From NCBI GenBank assembly GCA_003013855.2, contig ML058469.1, positions 2,356,001 through 2,420,000 of the forward strand: DNA of 64,000 nt. Direction: 5' to 3'. The position numbers were made by a program, and so were the translations under genes. The notes below the pieces were generated by a model. It ran no database searches. It was not told where the DNA came from and saw only the letters and a program-made list of their open reading frames with translations. This DNA comes from Liriodendron chinense (taxonomy: Eukaryota; Streptophyta; Magnoliopsida; Magnoliales; Magnoliaceae). Position 1 is the first letter of the stretch, and each line of letters opens with the position of its first letter. Positions 24,104 to 36,250 of this stretch are shown piece by piece.

Positions 24104-27100
24104 TAAACTATAATGAGCCCAATCAAAGGAAAAATCGTTAGATCACCAAGATACCAATTGTATTGGATGATCAATCATGGTGGAACATCCAAACTTGATA
24201 ATAAATCTGACCTATTCGATTTTGATGACTAGAATATTGATTTCATTTATATCAGCATGCTAAGAACTCAGATTTTTGGGCTATGTAATGATCCAGCCTT
24301 TGATGCTCAAGTGAGAACCATTAGACGGCTAGAATCTAACTGCCTAAATGGTCTCGTTAATGGGTTGTTTTGGACTGTTGGATTGAGGTTTGTAGATGTA
24401 AAATAATCAGGAATTAAATCCAGAATTTAGACCTTTCTGCTGTCCACGATTTATCTGTTGAGAACCATTTTGTTGCCACATGAATTTACTAGCAAGGAGT
24501 CTCTGTAACATGTGGATTTTGTAATTATTGGATCATCCAACAACTGAAATTTGGAGATTTAAAGGTCCTTTAACAAAGCCTTAAAATCTCACTAAGGACC
24601 GTTGAAACAATCGAACCTGCTTGTGATGGTGGATGCCTAAATCAAACCGTCCCATTGTTGGATCATCATGTAGCATCGTCATCTGATGAGTCTATGGCCG
24701 TAGAAAACCTTAACACTTGAAGAAAGTCTGAACACCTAATATAATCTGATGATAACCTCTTCATGAGGAAAATCCTTTTTTGCATTACTTTTGAAAACAA
24801 TCCAACATGATATACTGGATGGATGTCTAGAACGTGTGCACATATTATCTAAAAACAAAAATTGATCACCTCTGTCCATTTTGTAACGATTTGATAAATG
24901 AGAGCCTATAAGCCGCACCCTTGGAAATTAATATGAACTGTAGACAATCCAGAAAGTGACGCCAAAATGGACGGCCAGATCTGGACCATCAAAACAAGAC
25001 CGTATGATGGATTATTTTAGATCATGAAAGAACGTCATCTAAGGGTAGAAAATGGGCTGAAAATGAGGTAAATCGTTTTAATACATTAAAATAATATATT
25101 ATATGTCATAGATAAGTTTTCACATCATGACTTCTTAAATATATCTATGAAAGCATGATATTCATAAACTGTGGAACACAGTTGAATGGGATATATTTGA
25201 CCCTAAATCTGACCTGACCTTAAGGGGGGCCACCATACACACGAATTGATGATCAAATTGGACCAATATTGGATCGGCCCACTAAGGTCACCCACAATCA
25301 AAGTAGTGTAGACAACCTACAATCAAAAGGTGTGGACGGCTATAAGAAACATCAAACCTAAAATTATTGGTTTCACAAAATGGATCTTATTTAACCATTT
25401 AATTAGTTTTTCATTTTTGAATCGTCTTGGATAATTAAAAAAAAAAAGAAGAAGATGGATCCCTATCTGATTAGAAGAATATTCCTTGCTTGAAATTTCA
25501 ATGATTACCGTTAATAAATATGTTCTCTGATCATATGATTTATAATAGCAGAAGATGATTTATTTTGTTTTAGTAGTTATTGTATCGAATCAAATCTAGT
25601 GTTATTGGAATAATTTTTTTAACCTTATGTTTCAACAATATATGTATGCTTTATATTTTTTTTCCAAATAGACATATTGATAGTTAAATTAATAATTTAG
25701 AAAAAAAAACTTAGATTTCAAATCTAACTTGGATTAAGATGGGACACGTCTGACCATGGAAAGGATTCAATTTAAAATCTTATGATTTGGACAACAATCA
25801 GATCACCAAACCTTGGAGAGAGGAAGTATCGTTAGTTGTTTTAATAAGTGGTTCACGACTCCATAGGCACCAGTTTGGGCCACATTGTAATAGGTCATTT
25901 CATGATTGATGTGGGATCCCATTATTAATCTTAAAAGACTTTTTTGAAAATCAATTTCAGACTGAGGAGAATTTTTGTCTTTGTTTTGGTTTTATACAAA
26001 TTATCGGACTTCTAAATTAAAACTTTGTTTTTTCTAAAGATTGGATGAACCAATGAGAACTATAGCGAGCCCCATTTCAAATGGTGCATCTGTAAAGTTT
26101 TGATTCCACGTAAATCAGAAAATAAGAGTCCATGTCAATATTTAGTAGGGCTTAGTTATGCCACAATTTATTTTATAAAGATATACTTTGGGCTTATCCT
26201 TGGAAGTGGGCGCAAAAGACTATAAGGGCTAGAATAGAACCTGCTAACATTCTGATATTCATGGAGGAAAACTTGATGGAAAAATCTTCTATTTTATTTG
26301 GATCACTAAACGTATAATTATTGATTCATACTTGCGATGGCGATGTTGGACGTATAATAGGAGTTTGAAGTATATTTTTTGTATCCATATCAAATTGTGA
26401 TGTCAGGACATTAAGGTGGGCAATTTCCTTTGAGACATTTGAAAATAAAGGAAGAATAATCTCTCCATAACCATAAGTTTTTCGCTTGTGAGTCTAACAT
26501 TTTGAAAATTGGACATTAAGAATTAAGGATAATCGAATTAAAAATAAGTGTCGTTAATACCATTATAAACTTGTGCTAAGTTGCTGCTAGTACAATAAAA
26601 ATATTTCAATGTTAATAATTGGAAAAAGTTTTCAAGTAAAAAAATTATTTATAGAAAGTTTCTTTATTTATAAAATGAAGGACAAGGAGAAGGCTGTTAA
26701 GAAACGTAAGGGGATCCTAATTATACGTATTACAAGCTGGACGCTAATAAAAGCCATCTATATACTTATAATAAAAAAAAATTAATAAGTGGTTCTAAAT
26801 CCAATAATGAATTATTTCTACTCTGCTTTATTTATTTATGATTTATTGCAACTTGTGTTATTTTGCAAAGTACTTCGTATTTGGTAAAGTTTGTGATGTC
26901 TATATTAGGAAAGTCGTTTATCTGATAAATGATCCCTTATTTGGAAAGTTTTGTGACATACTGTATTTTAAAAAGTTATGTTGATATTGTGCTATCTATA
27001 AATTAATTGAGAAATGATACATCATTTGGAAAATCTTATGTTATGATTTATTTATAGAAAGTTTTCATATTTGAAAATGTGGCCTTTTTTGGAAAGTTTG

Positions 27101-28556
27101 GTGATGCAATCCTATTTATAAAAGTTTCTTTACTTGGAAATAATGCCTTATTTGAAAATTCTTGAGAATTGCTCTCTATTTGAGAAATAGTTGTGCTATA
27201 ACCTGTTTTTGTCAAGTTTACTTTAGACAAAATAATTTTATTAGAAGTTATAAGATTAAAGAATTTTGCTCAAGCAAATAGTGAGGATTGATATCCAAAA
27301 AGTGAATTGTAAAGATTGAAAGAGTGAATCTTGAGAATTGATTTTTATAAGATAATGGAGATTTATGAATATTGATGAGTGTTGGCAAGAATTAAATATT
27401 GAAGGAGTTATATGCCTCGTGTTGGCTATACTGAGTGATAGAATTTGAGCCTCGTGTTGGCTGTGCTGAGTGATATAATTTACATGAGCGTCATGCTTAT
27501 GGATTTCATTGATGGAAAAACTGCAAACTAAAGAACAGGTGGAGACGCTTAAGAGTTGGTCGATGAAGTGGATAGCATAGATCATCTATTTTTCTTAGAT
27601 TTTAGATTTCGATTTGAAATTGTTTGATGTTTATGAATTATTTTATGTCTAAGTCTTGGTGATTGATGATAATTTAATATGAGTTGATAATGAGAATTAA
27701 ATAAATTAGTTATTCCAGTTTTGTGAGTGATTATGGTTCTGATATGAATAATAGAAAATTTCATTAACCTGAGTTATGACTCTGAAGTCGAGGACAAGGT
27801 TAGTGTTAACCATGGTTATGAATTTGGGGGCGTGACACGGTTGCAGGACCTTAGCTTGGTTGTGGAGCCTAAACAAGTCTCAAAGAAGAGCCATCAATAC
27901 GGTGTGTACGTGTAGGTTGGAAGGAACCTGTAAACTTCCCGGTTGGGTAGATCTGATTTAAAACATCTTGGCTAGGAGAAACCAGATTTAAACTCCCCAG
28001 TGAATGCCGGTGTGCTCAAAGGGGCTGAGTACATGAACCGGGAGTGGAGTAGATCCAAAGTCGAACCATTATACACCGTTGTATTTGTTATTGTCTTTGA
28101 GCACATTTCTTATTATGCATTGTGTTTAATTGTTTAATTATGAATGCTTAATTGGAATGTATGCTAAGCACCTGATAGGCACATCCACACACACATGATG
28201 TACTTTCACTTCTTGAGTAGACTTGAGTTCAATTGATCTATCATCTCATAGTCTACTTAGGTTGCATAGATTAGTGCTTGATTAGTATAATCATTTGATA
28301 ATTTATGCTTGCTTAGGCTAGGTTGTTTAATTGCTAATTATATGCTAGCCTTGTGATTGGACCCACTTAGGCTTGGAAGCTGAAGTGTTCTTGCTTATTT
28401 AGTTTAATTTGATAAAACTGTTAAGCAGGCGAAAATATTTTAAAAGGTCCTAGTCACCCCCCTCTAGGACTTAGCCATAATTCTAGTTGCTCTGCTAAGC
28501 TTCCGCACGTGTATACGTTGGTATCGTGTTAGACCTACCGACGTAATTTCATATTA
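24104..28556. mobile_element. Foreign insert or replacement in the Copia element, LTR-retroelement debris
   Basis: No open frame with recognised similarity. Near 24284 there is TGTAATGATCCAGCC and at 27826-27837 GGGGGCGTGACA, start and end styles seen in long Gypsy (Del/Tekay) LTRs. The two are 3.55 kb apart, but I see no matching 5-bp duplication. A short direct repeat GCCTCGTGTTGGCT.T.CTGAG occurs at about 27414 and 27451. From 27838 to 28552 the sequence has the style of a Copia U5 region, ending AAAAGGTCCTAGTCACCCCC and then TTGGTATCGTG, a poor primer-site match. It is best read as a mosaic of at least two element fragments. Confidence 0.45.
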
Positions 28557-29015
28557 AAACTGGCTAGATTTATTCGCAAACTTCTTGGACAATTTTAGGC
28601 ATGTTCGATCGACCGAACATGCAGCGCCGTCGAGTTATTGAGGGTTAGTTGGTCGATGTTGATCGATCGACCAACGATGTGCGTTGATTTTCATAAGTGC
28701 ATCATTTTGTTTCTAATTATCGGTATAACTTTATATAAGCCGGTGTAATGTGAGATTGGGCGATTCTAAGTCATTCAAGGGAGATCTAAAATGTTTCTAA
28801 GGTTTGTGAGGAGGAGGCTAGGGTTTTTCGTCATTGTAAGTTCGGATTTCTATCTCTTGTAATTTGTTTCATAGTGGATTGTTGTCGCTTTGTGCCGTAA
28901 TTTTTTCCTGTAAGGATTTTCCATGTAAAATATGTGTGTTCTTCGTGTGCTTTGCTTGTGTTTATCTATTGCTTGTTTGATTGAACTCTATGATTGCTTC
29001 CATGACAACCCAACA
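28557..29015 (+). repeat. 3' LTR of the Copia element
   Basis: It aligns to 20709-21162 through CATAGTGGATTGTTGTCGC, TTTATCTATTGCTTGTTTG and CCCAACA. It differs by many substitutions and small indels, so insertion is not recent. Confidence 0.83.
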
Positions 29016-29280
29016 TGTGTCACATCTAATCCGTTCGACATATGCACACCAGCATTATTATCAACATATCCAATTGTAAGGTGAAAATATCCCAATTCAA
29101 ATGTAGCCCATTTGATGATCTGATTAACTTAATGTTTTGTTCGTGTTATGATCATGGTGTAGTGCATATATTTAATGAGTTAGATGTTATACACATACCA
29201 CATAGGCCCACAAGTCTAGAGCTTCATTACTTTCTAAAGAAAGAAAATTATAAGGATATATTTCACAGGATTTTTGTGGT

Positions 29281-29371
29281 TTTTTTTTTTTTAACACGCA
29301 CTCACACCACAGTGGCGTTTCAGTGTTGAAACTCTTGTGAGCCTACCACTAAGGCATGAGTAAGGACCTAG
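29281..29371 (-). mobile_element. tRNA-derived SINE, partial copy
   Basis: The minus strand reads TACTCATGCCTTAGTGGTAG, then CTCACAAGAGTTTCAACACTG and GTGGTGTGAGTGCGTG, ending in A residues (poly-T at 29281-29292). It lacks the B-box segment found at 15959 and 18080. Confidence 0.7.
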
Positions 29372-30340
29372 ATGGTCCAGTTCTCTTAATGTGTCATTAG
29401 TTATCATGATTTTATTTTCACTAGGACACTTAGTCAAATTCATCAGTCCAGATTGTTCATTACGTCCAACACACATTTCAATGTTTACCATGCTTACATT
29501 GCACCACTCTGAAAAAATGATTGACCTTTTGATCAATGGCATTCAATATGGACGATCAATATTTTAGACACAAAACTAGGTCCAATCGACAATTAAATAC
29601 ACCTATTTGTTAGGGCCATCATGGATTGCTTATGATTTCAAAACATCGCTTCCGTTAGGCAATTGTAACCATCCCATAAATGGCTTGGAAAAGTGTAACC
29701 ATAGAAAATAAAGCCAAATCAAGGATGATTGGACAATTCAATCAGTGAGAGATTTTTCGTGGTAGTATTGTCGAGTTATTCGTCGGTCACGCTTGTGATG
29801 TGTATGCGGGCGTGCTAGAACCGATTTTCGCAGCTCGATTCCAACTGAACAACGATGATCCCGAGCACTAGGGAAGGTAGATACGTCGTGATCGACTGTA
29901 TATGACCGAGATCTATAGAGATCGACCGCCTAACCAGCCACTCACTCAGTTACTTAATAAAAGTGATCAGGCGATGTTTGGAGGGTGGGGTTCGTCCTCC
30001 AAAAAGTGAGTTGCAGCTTTGCCTTCCAAAGGAATGACTTTTCTAATTCACATGATTACGATCAATGGTAAACAATGCATAATTCATTCAACGATCCAAC
30101 TGTTACATCAAAATAAAAGAAAATAAAATGATAAACAGACGACCTTTGGCGGATGGTGAAGATCGTCAGATGGAAGATGGAGATCGTCGTCAATGTAGTC
30201 ATAGACGTAGATGACTTGGCATGGTCGTAGGCATAACTGAAGTTGGCAGATGGAGATGGATAGTAGGATCAGATCATCCTTCAAATCTAGCGGTTGGCAT
30301 GGATAGAAGGGAATTACAACCAATGGCTATGCTAAAAAGA
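29372..30340. other. Intergenic DNA
   Basis: No gene recognised. Confidence 0.4.
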
Positions 30341-30530
30341 GATAAGTGGCCATGGAGAACGGTAAACTACCGTACACTAAGAGAAAGTGATTGGTTGTTA
30401 AAAAGGATAAATGTCGATGGAGGGCATTAAACTACTATACACTACGATAAAAAGATTGGTTGCTAGAAGGGATAAATGCCCATGGAGGATGCTACGCTAC
30501 CTTACACTAAGATAAATGTCCTGGAAGACG
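30341..30530. repeat. 65-bp tandem repeat, three copies plus a partial
   Basis: GATAA(G/A)TG(G/T)CC/CGATGG...TACACTA...GATTGGTTG repeats from 30341, 30405 and 30471, with a partial unit at 30511. Units differ at several positions. There is no coding potential that I recognise. Confidence 0.75.
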
Positions 30531-31208
30531 GATAAGATAAAATGATTTGTTGGGTTTGTGTTGATCTGTGAGAGATGATTTTCGCTTCATCGATCTTCCT
30601 CTTTTATAGAATTCATGGGCGTTTCACAAGAGAAAATATCTCCTAAGTGCTCCCATGTCCTGAAGTACCCATAACACAGTTTGTGCGCACGTCCAAAGCT
30701 ACTTGGGGAAGATTGTCACTTGTGTGAGCAAACAACTTCTGAAAGACTCCTTGTGAGAGTGCGAGAATGAAGTCATTGAATTTCTCCACCTCCCTTCTTT
30801 TTAGCTCTCCACCAAGAATTCTCGTAGCTTCTTTAGGAAAGACATTTTTTCTGGCATGTGGACGTCATCCTAGCCGTAGGATTTGACCCGATCAGATTTT
30901 GGTGCCAACAGGTAGCCTACGAAATGTGTTATGGACTTGATGGACAGCTCAGATTGAACGATTAAACTGTCGAAATGAACCAATCTCACTAAGAGGACTA
31001 TAACTTACAATGGTACGAGAGAGTACGAGAGCATTTCTCTTCAAAAATACACCTATATTAATGAATTGAAATGTTGTATTTTAAAGTCTGGCGATATTTT
31101 AAAAATCTCATGATCGATGGCCACAAGCTGGGATGGTGCGCACCCATGATGGATGGATCGAGTTATCCATTTGGTGGTGGATCCACCGAGAATTTGAGCC
31201 GATTCATT
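30531..31208. other. Intergenic DNA
   Basis: No gene recognised. Confidence 0.4.
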
Positions 31209-31539
31209 CGGGAGCAGATTGCCTGTAACCCTGGCCTCAGGGCCGGGCTGTGTGGGATCCACTGGGATGTCCATGACAAATCCACTATGTCCATGTGTTT
31301 TGGAAGACCACATTAGAGTAGATTTTAAAAATAATATATATCCAAAACTCAGATGGGCCATACCACACGAAACAGTGGTTAGTGTGGCCCACCTGAGTTT
31401 CGAATCTGCCTGATTTTTAAAATCCTGTCCTATTTTTGTCTTAAAAAACATGTGGACGTAGTGGATTTGTCAGGGACGTCCCTGTGGATCCCACACAGCC
31501 CCGGCTATAGGGATATATGTCGCAGGCAATACGCTCCCG
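31209..31539. mobile_element. Foldback MITE with TIR CGGGAGC(A/G)(G/T)ATTGCCTG
   Basis: The left end CGGGAGCAGATTGCCTG and the reverse complement of the right end, CGGGAGCGTATTGCCTGC, pair. Further in, GGCTGTGTGGGATCCAC, TGACAAATCCACTA and TCCA..TGTTTT pair across the centre, so each arm is well over 100 bp. No transposase is present. A clear target-site duplication was not identified, so the superfamily (possibly Mutator) is open. Confidence 0.75.
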
Positions 31540-34197
31540 CTTATGAGGTGGAATGTAGAAAACAACTAGGAAAGCCTTCATTCTCCTTTTTTTTAAGTCA
31601 TGCAGCGCACCTAGCTGTTAAGTGCGTAATACACCCACACGGTTAGTCACACGATGCACCCACCCAACGATGGGGTTAGTGTGTCTCCTTACAGCCGTCC
31701 GTTCGTTTTATACGCTATGGCCCACTTAGTATACTGCCCTCGTCATCTACACGATACGGTCCAATGTATGGAATGCTCAGACCAGTATGACGCGCGTATG
31801 ACATCATCAATAAAAAAATTTTGAACCAGAGTTCGAGTCCAGCTACACCGTATATATATGCGGCTGCATGAACAGTGGTTGGAACCGTTCATCCTGTGGG
31901 CCCCACCGTTGATGGAGAACCGTCCGAAAGTTGCACCAACCTAACCCAGTACCCTTTTCAACTAATTAATGCGCTGTCACGCATCAGAATGTGGACCGGA
32001 CCGTCTGTCGACCAGTTTTGTCTTCAAGCTTTCGTCTGTAGCCCACCGATGGAATGGTTAAGATCTCTCGTTCGTGTGATTTTTGTGCTATGGCCCACTA
32101 CACGAACCATCACATCAGTAGTAGTTGTTGAGTGCACAGTTTTCTTTTGCACACAGCACGAGTTAAACCTCCTAAATCCTGACCTTCCAATGTTGCTAGA
32201 GCCCCTCTTGGCCGCACACGTGGCAGGTGCGCATGTGAATTGTGACCGTCCATATGGTGGGCCCTGAAACCGTCCGATTAGTGGCATTCAAACCAGTAGA
32301 ATAAGCCAAAATGATATAATCGATGAACGTTTGGTTTGGAAGGATGATCAGATTGGTATGTTTTCTGAACCGTGGATCATCCATACGAGGGCCACTAGAT
32401 GAACGTTTCTGATTACCGCGTAATCCTGCCACGTGTACATAAAAGGCGTATGCAAGATTGAGCCATCAATACTGGGAAAGGCTAGGCTACTAAACACCAT
32501 AATTCCAATGAAAGATTTTGGTAAAAATATCTTCCTCGGCCAGGATACTCGAGCTGCACTCAGTTCGGCCAAGTGCAACTGATCTTTCCATAATCACGAC
32601 CGTTGGTATGTTGGGCTCCATTATGGATGCATTATATGCTAAAACCCTGTCAATACGACATTCCAGCCTTTGGATTTGTGGCATGTAAACTGACAGTTAA
32701 GAAGATGAATAAGGCACTGCCCACGTTCAATTGAAAAGGAAGACCCCAAGATTGGTAGCCAGGATTATTCCAATCTGAAAGTTCCATGCTGTTTCGTCCA
32801 TCAATGACATGCTGCATAAGATTAACGGTCTAGATCACCAAAATATGGACCCCACTTCTACAAACTGAAAACTTGAGTACGTATTGCATGTCCTCGATGG
32901 TGGACCACAAATTCCTCTTTCAAAATTTGGTAGGTAGCGAATTGGCTGTCCAAACACGTGAACTCCCTTTTTCTCCACCCATCCAAGATTTGAAAAATAA
33001 AAATAATAATAATAATAATAAAGAAGACACGCACATGATCTAAGAGACACTCGAGCGATTCGCGCAAGTAGATATTTCAAAAGTGCTTCACAATACACGT
33101 GTCAACATGGCACATATGAACAAGATCCGGTCCATGAACATTGTGGGACCCACTGTGAATGTCCTTTCCCGAGCCTTAACCTCACGTGATTGTACATGTA
33201 TATAGACCGTTGATTTTTTTCGTTCCAGCCGTCTACTTTGCTCACTCAAGTGAACCACATCTGATTAGTAGATACCAAGATTTTTTGGATAGGGTCGACT
33301 CACTGGTGGACCCCACCTCATGGATGGCCCAAATATCGAACACGCGAGCCTCGTTGAGACTTGTGCCGCGAGTAGCATTCAATGGAATAAAAACTACAGA
33401 ATAAAAACAAGTCACAAAAGGCACCACCCAGCATAGTCTCGTGACTCAATTACTCCCTCATTATTCAACCATCATCTCCTCCGTCTACTTCGATTATTCT
33501 AATTTATTACGTTCCCGTACATGGCGCACACGTATGTGTGATCTGAACCGTCCATATGCAGGATCCAAACATGGATGAGTTTTTTAAACATACGGATCCT
33601 CCATTTTAGGTCCCAAAAGATGGACGGTTCAGATATCTTATATATATGCTGTGCTTAAGGAGATGGAGTGCTGGACAACTGTCTTAGATGTTGAGGCCCA
33701 GAGCATATTCCATTCACGTAAATTCAAGAGCCATGTTGATGTAACTTTAATGAGATCCATCCGTCCATCAGGTAAGCTGTGTCAATTTAACCATCGAACC
33801 GAAAGATCGTGACCATCCAAAACTTTTAGGTAGGCCATTCTACAAGAAACAGTTGAAATGGAACGCTCACCATTAGTTTTTTTCGTAGCACCCGCATTAG
33901 TGTTTATAAGTCATCCAATCCATTCATCTAACGTCCCTAATCAGGATAAAAGTATTACAAAAAATTTACAGTATTCTGAAATTCAGGTGGGCCATACGAT
34001 GTGAATTTAAAGGTTTTATGTATAAAGTTTTAAGGGTGGCCCACCGATGTTTTTAACCTGATTTTTGGGATCAAGGCCAAAAATGGTTGTTTTACGTGAT
34101 GGACGGCACGGATTTCATACACACTAATTCGTTTCTCCCACGGTAATGAAAGTAACTCCGGTAGGCAGCTAGCGTGAGGAACCAAGTGTTTTGAATT
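31540..34197. other. Intergenic DNA with simple repeat
   Basis: No gene recognised. A short (TAA)n tract lies at about 33003-33021. Repeated blocks of the GGACGGTCC and GTGGGCCCAC kind are scattered throughout. Confidence 0.4.
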
Positions 34198-34205
34198 GCT
34201 GTAAC

Positions 34206-34322
34206 TAGGGTGTCAATGGGCCGGGCCTGGGGTAGGTTTCGGCCCGGATTTTGCACTATTTCGGGCCGGGTCAGTGTAAAATTTTGATTTTTAAAGCCCG
34301 AGAGCGGCCCATTGACACACTA
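34206..34322. mobile_element. Short non-autonomous hAT element (117 bp)
   Basis: Ends are TAGGGTGTCAATGGGCC and GGCCCATTGACACACTA, inverted repeats with one mismatch in the outer part. Flanks are GCTGTAAC (34198-34205) and GCTGTAAG (34323-34330), a 7/8-matching 8-bp duplication diagnostic of hAT. The centre is GC-rich (GGCCCGG, CGGGCCGGG). Confidence 0.85.
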
Positions 34323-34424
34323 GCTGTAAGCCTGTAAAATGTATCTAACCTGGGACGCGGATCGGGTGGTGTTGACCACATTACTCCCAGCGGTGGTGTG
34401 GTGATGCGTTGAGCGTTGTGGGGC

Positions 34425-34740
34425 AGAATTTGATGTATTTGTGTTATATCCACACCGTCCATCCGTTTTTCCAGCTCATTTTAGGATATAGACCCAAAAA
34501 TGAAGCAGATTGTAAGCTCAAGTGGACCACACGACAGGAAATAGTAGGGATAATGGCACCCGCTGTTGAAACCTTCCTAGGGCCCACTGTAATCTTAATT
34601 TTCCATCCAACCTATAGATAAGGTCACATAGACCTGGATTAAGAGAAAATACAAATATCCACTTGATCCAAACTTTTGTGGCCCACAAAAAGCTTCAAAT
34701 TGCGGGCGTTCAATCACCACTGTTTACTTTCCTGTGGTCA
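34425..34740. mobile_element. MITE of the 36251 family, truncated
   Basis: It contains GTGTTATATCCACACCGTCC, GCTCAAGTGGACCACACGAC, CTTCCTAGGGCCCACTG and ACTTTTGTGGCCCACAAA, the central order of that family, but the right terminal arm is missing. Confidence 0.55.
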
Positions 34741-35193
34741 GGACATCTGTTAAAATCTACGGTGGACATGTAACCAAAGATAAAATGAAAAGGATTATCC
34801 TAGCTACCGTTCCGACTTTCTAGAATTTAAAGAAAAGAATAGCACTTCCATCCAACAGTCGACATTAGATGAGAAGAAAAGAAAAGCCCTCCAACCAACG
34901 GCTAGGATTGACTTACGATTGTGATTTTTGGGTTATCACCTATCGTAGCATGGGAAACAAATGGACGGTCCAGATCTCATACACGTGTGCCATAAAATAA
35001 ACAAAAAAAAAAAAAATTTGAGTACTTGATGACTTAAATGTACACTATTAGAATCGAATTCTAATTTCAAAAAATCCAAAAAGCACTAAAACATAATATA
35101 TATTATGCACGTTTGGGAACAAAAAATATCATATATACCTACATCAAAGATCCAAAATTCAATCATAATTCAAGTTGCCATCCAAACGCTACC
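34741..35193. other. 3' flank of the AGP gene
   Basis: AT-rich sequence with no gene recognised. Confidence 0.4.
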
Positions 35194-35634
35194 TTAATTA
35201 CTTCCAATCAACTGCAAGAAGCAAAAGAGCACCACACCAACATATACAGCAACAGCACTGCAGCCAGGAGCTGACCCAGATGTGGTGGAGGCCATGGCAC
35301 TGAATGACCCAGATGGCGAAGCAGCTGAATTGGGCCCTGCCGCGGCCACCTCATCTGGATTTGGAGGGCTGGGATTGGACGGTATTGTCGGCAGCCCTCC
35401 GTCACCGCCACTGCTCGGCGACGGCCCAATTCCACCTGGAGAAGGCAAAAGTGGCGTAATGTCGGGTGATAGGTAAGGCGGCGACGATACCGGCGCGTTT
35501 GGCAGTGTTGCTGGAGCTGCTGAAATGGTAGAGATTTCTAGTTTTGAAGGGAAAGGAAGAGATGGGGGAATGACAGTTAGGATAACTGCCATGGATAACA
35601 GAATTTTGATGGTATGGTATGAAAAGGAAGCCAT
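35194..35634 (-). CDS. Arabinogalactan protein, AGP25/26-like, GPI-anchored
   Basis: An intronless 146-residue protein. Residues 1 to ~28 form a secretion signal (KILLSMAVILTVIPP core). The mature part is rich in Pro, Ala, Ser and Gly, with SPPYLSPDITPLLPSPGG at residues 51-68, the signature stretch of the AGP25/26/27 group, and further PS/SP/AP dipeptides that are expected sites of proline hydroxylation and arabinogalactan addition. The C-terminus (SGSAPGC, then AVAVYVGVVLFCFLQLIG) is a GPI-anchor signal, with the omega site probably among residues 119-124. The product would sit on the outer face of the plasma membrane or in the wall. Only one in-frame ATG fits the signal peptide. The exact family member cannot be assigned, so no symbol is given. 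Confidence 0.87.
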   Translation of the reverse strand: MASFSYHTIKILLSMAVILTVIPPSLPFPSKLEISTISAAPATLPNAPVSSPPYLSPDITPLLPSPGGIGPSPSSGGDGGLPTIPSNPSPPNPDEVAAAGPNSAASPSGSFSAMASTTSGSAPGCSAVAVYVGVVLFCFLQLIGSN

Positions 35635-35730
35635 GTATGTGTGTGTGTGTGTGGTATGAGGGGAGCTTGCAGTTAATGTGTTGGGAGCTTTTGAGTATTT
35701 CTATTGAGTTGAGAGGGAAATGGAGGGGTG

Positions 35731-35739
35731 TTTTAAAAA
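35731..35739 (-). promoter_or_regulatory. Possible TATA-like element of the AGP gene
   Basis: Read on the minus strand, CTTTTTAAAAC lies about 100 bp before the ATG at 35634. It is the only TATA-like motif close by; the (CA)n run at 35638-35652 would lie in the leader. Support is weak. Confidence 0.3.
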
Positions 35740-36250
35740 GGGTAGGGGAAAAGAAGAGGTGAGATTGGGTGTGGAAGGATGCCACGTGGCACATAGACAT
35801 GGGCCCGATGTGGGTGGACACAGCTGTGCATGTTTGACGTTGAGACAAGACAGCCGTTTCTTTAACGGAGTAGATTGCAGCATTTGTTTACCACTACTTT
35901 TTTTTTTTTTTAAGTTGTGGTGTCTCGTACACTTTCAATCTGGACCGTACGAATTGGTTATTGTGGATGGAGCATAGCCCAAAAGCTCCTAGACTGGTCG
36001 ACTGATGCTGAAAGCTTAATTGGTGGCTATCAAATGGACGGTTGGTGGTGAAATGATCCGAATCAGGATTTAAAAAGGAAAGTCAAAAGGGTTATGATAC
36101 GTTGATCAGAGAGAACTTACGGCCACGCTACTTCCATCACGGGTCCCATAGTCGAGATCATGGTGGTTGCAATTAGTTTATGCCACGTGTATGGTGGATG
36201 GGACACCAGTGGTTCAAATGGTGATAAACTTTTACGGTTTTTCGGGAAAC
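35740..36250. other. Upstream flank of the AGP gene
   Basis: Probably includes the promoter. It has CACGTG-containing blocks (GCCACGTGGCAC near 35782), a G-box core, but no feature can be assigned a role. Confidence 0.35.

Larger units (their letters stand above)
20709..29015 (+). mobile_element. Ty1/Copia LTR retrotransposon, broken and partly replaced
   Basis: Direct repeats of ~455 bp lie at about 20709-21162 and 28557-29015; both begin near AAAACTGGCT and end CCCAACA. A primer binding site TGGTATCAAAGC (initiator Met tRNA type) follows the left LTR at 21165-21176. The order gag, protease, integrase, reverse transcriptase is that of Copia. Coding sequence stops abruptly near 24103, before the YVDD box, and no RNase H or polypurine tract is seen. 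The 4.45 kb from there to the right LTR is unrelated. The LTR 5' boundary is uncertain because no TG start or target-site duplication is obvious. Confidence 0.85.

Noticed and set aside
31053..31451. 132-residue minus-strand frame
   Set aside because: Mostly within the foldback element at 31209-31539; the frame follows the inverted repeat, not a protein family.
35402..35848. 148-residue minus-strand frame overlapping the AGP gene
   Set aside because: It is in another frame through the AGP promoter and N-terminus; composition is incidental and there is no recognisable domain.
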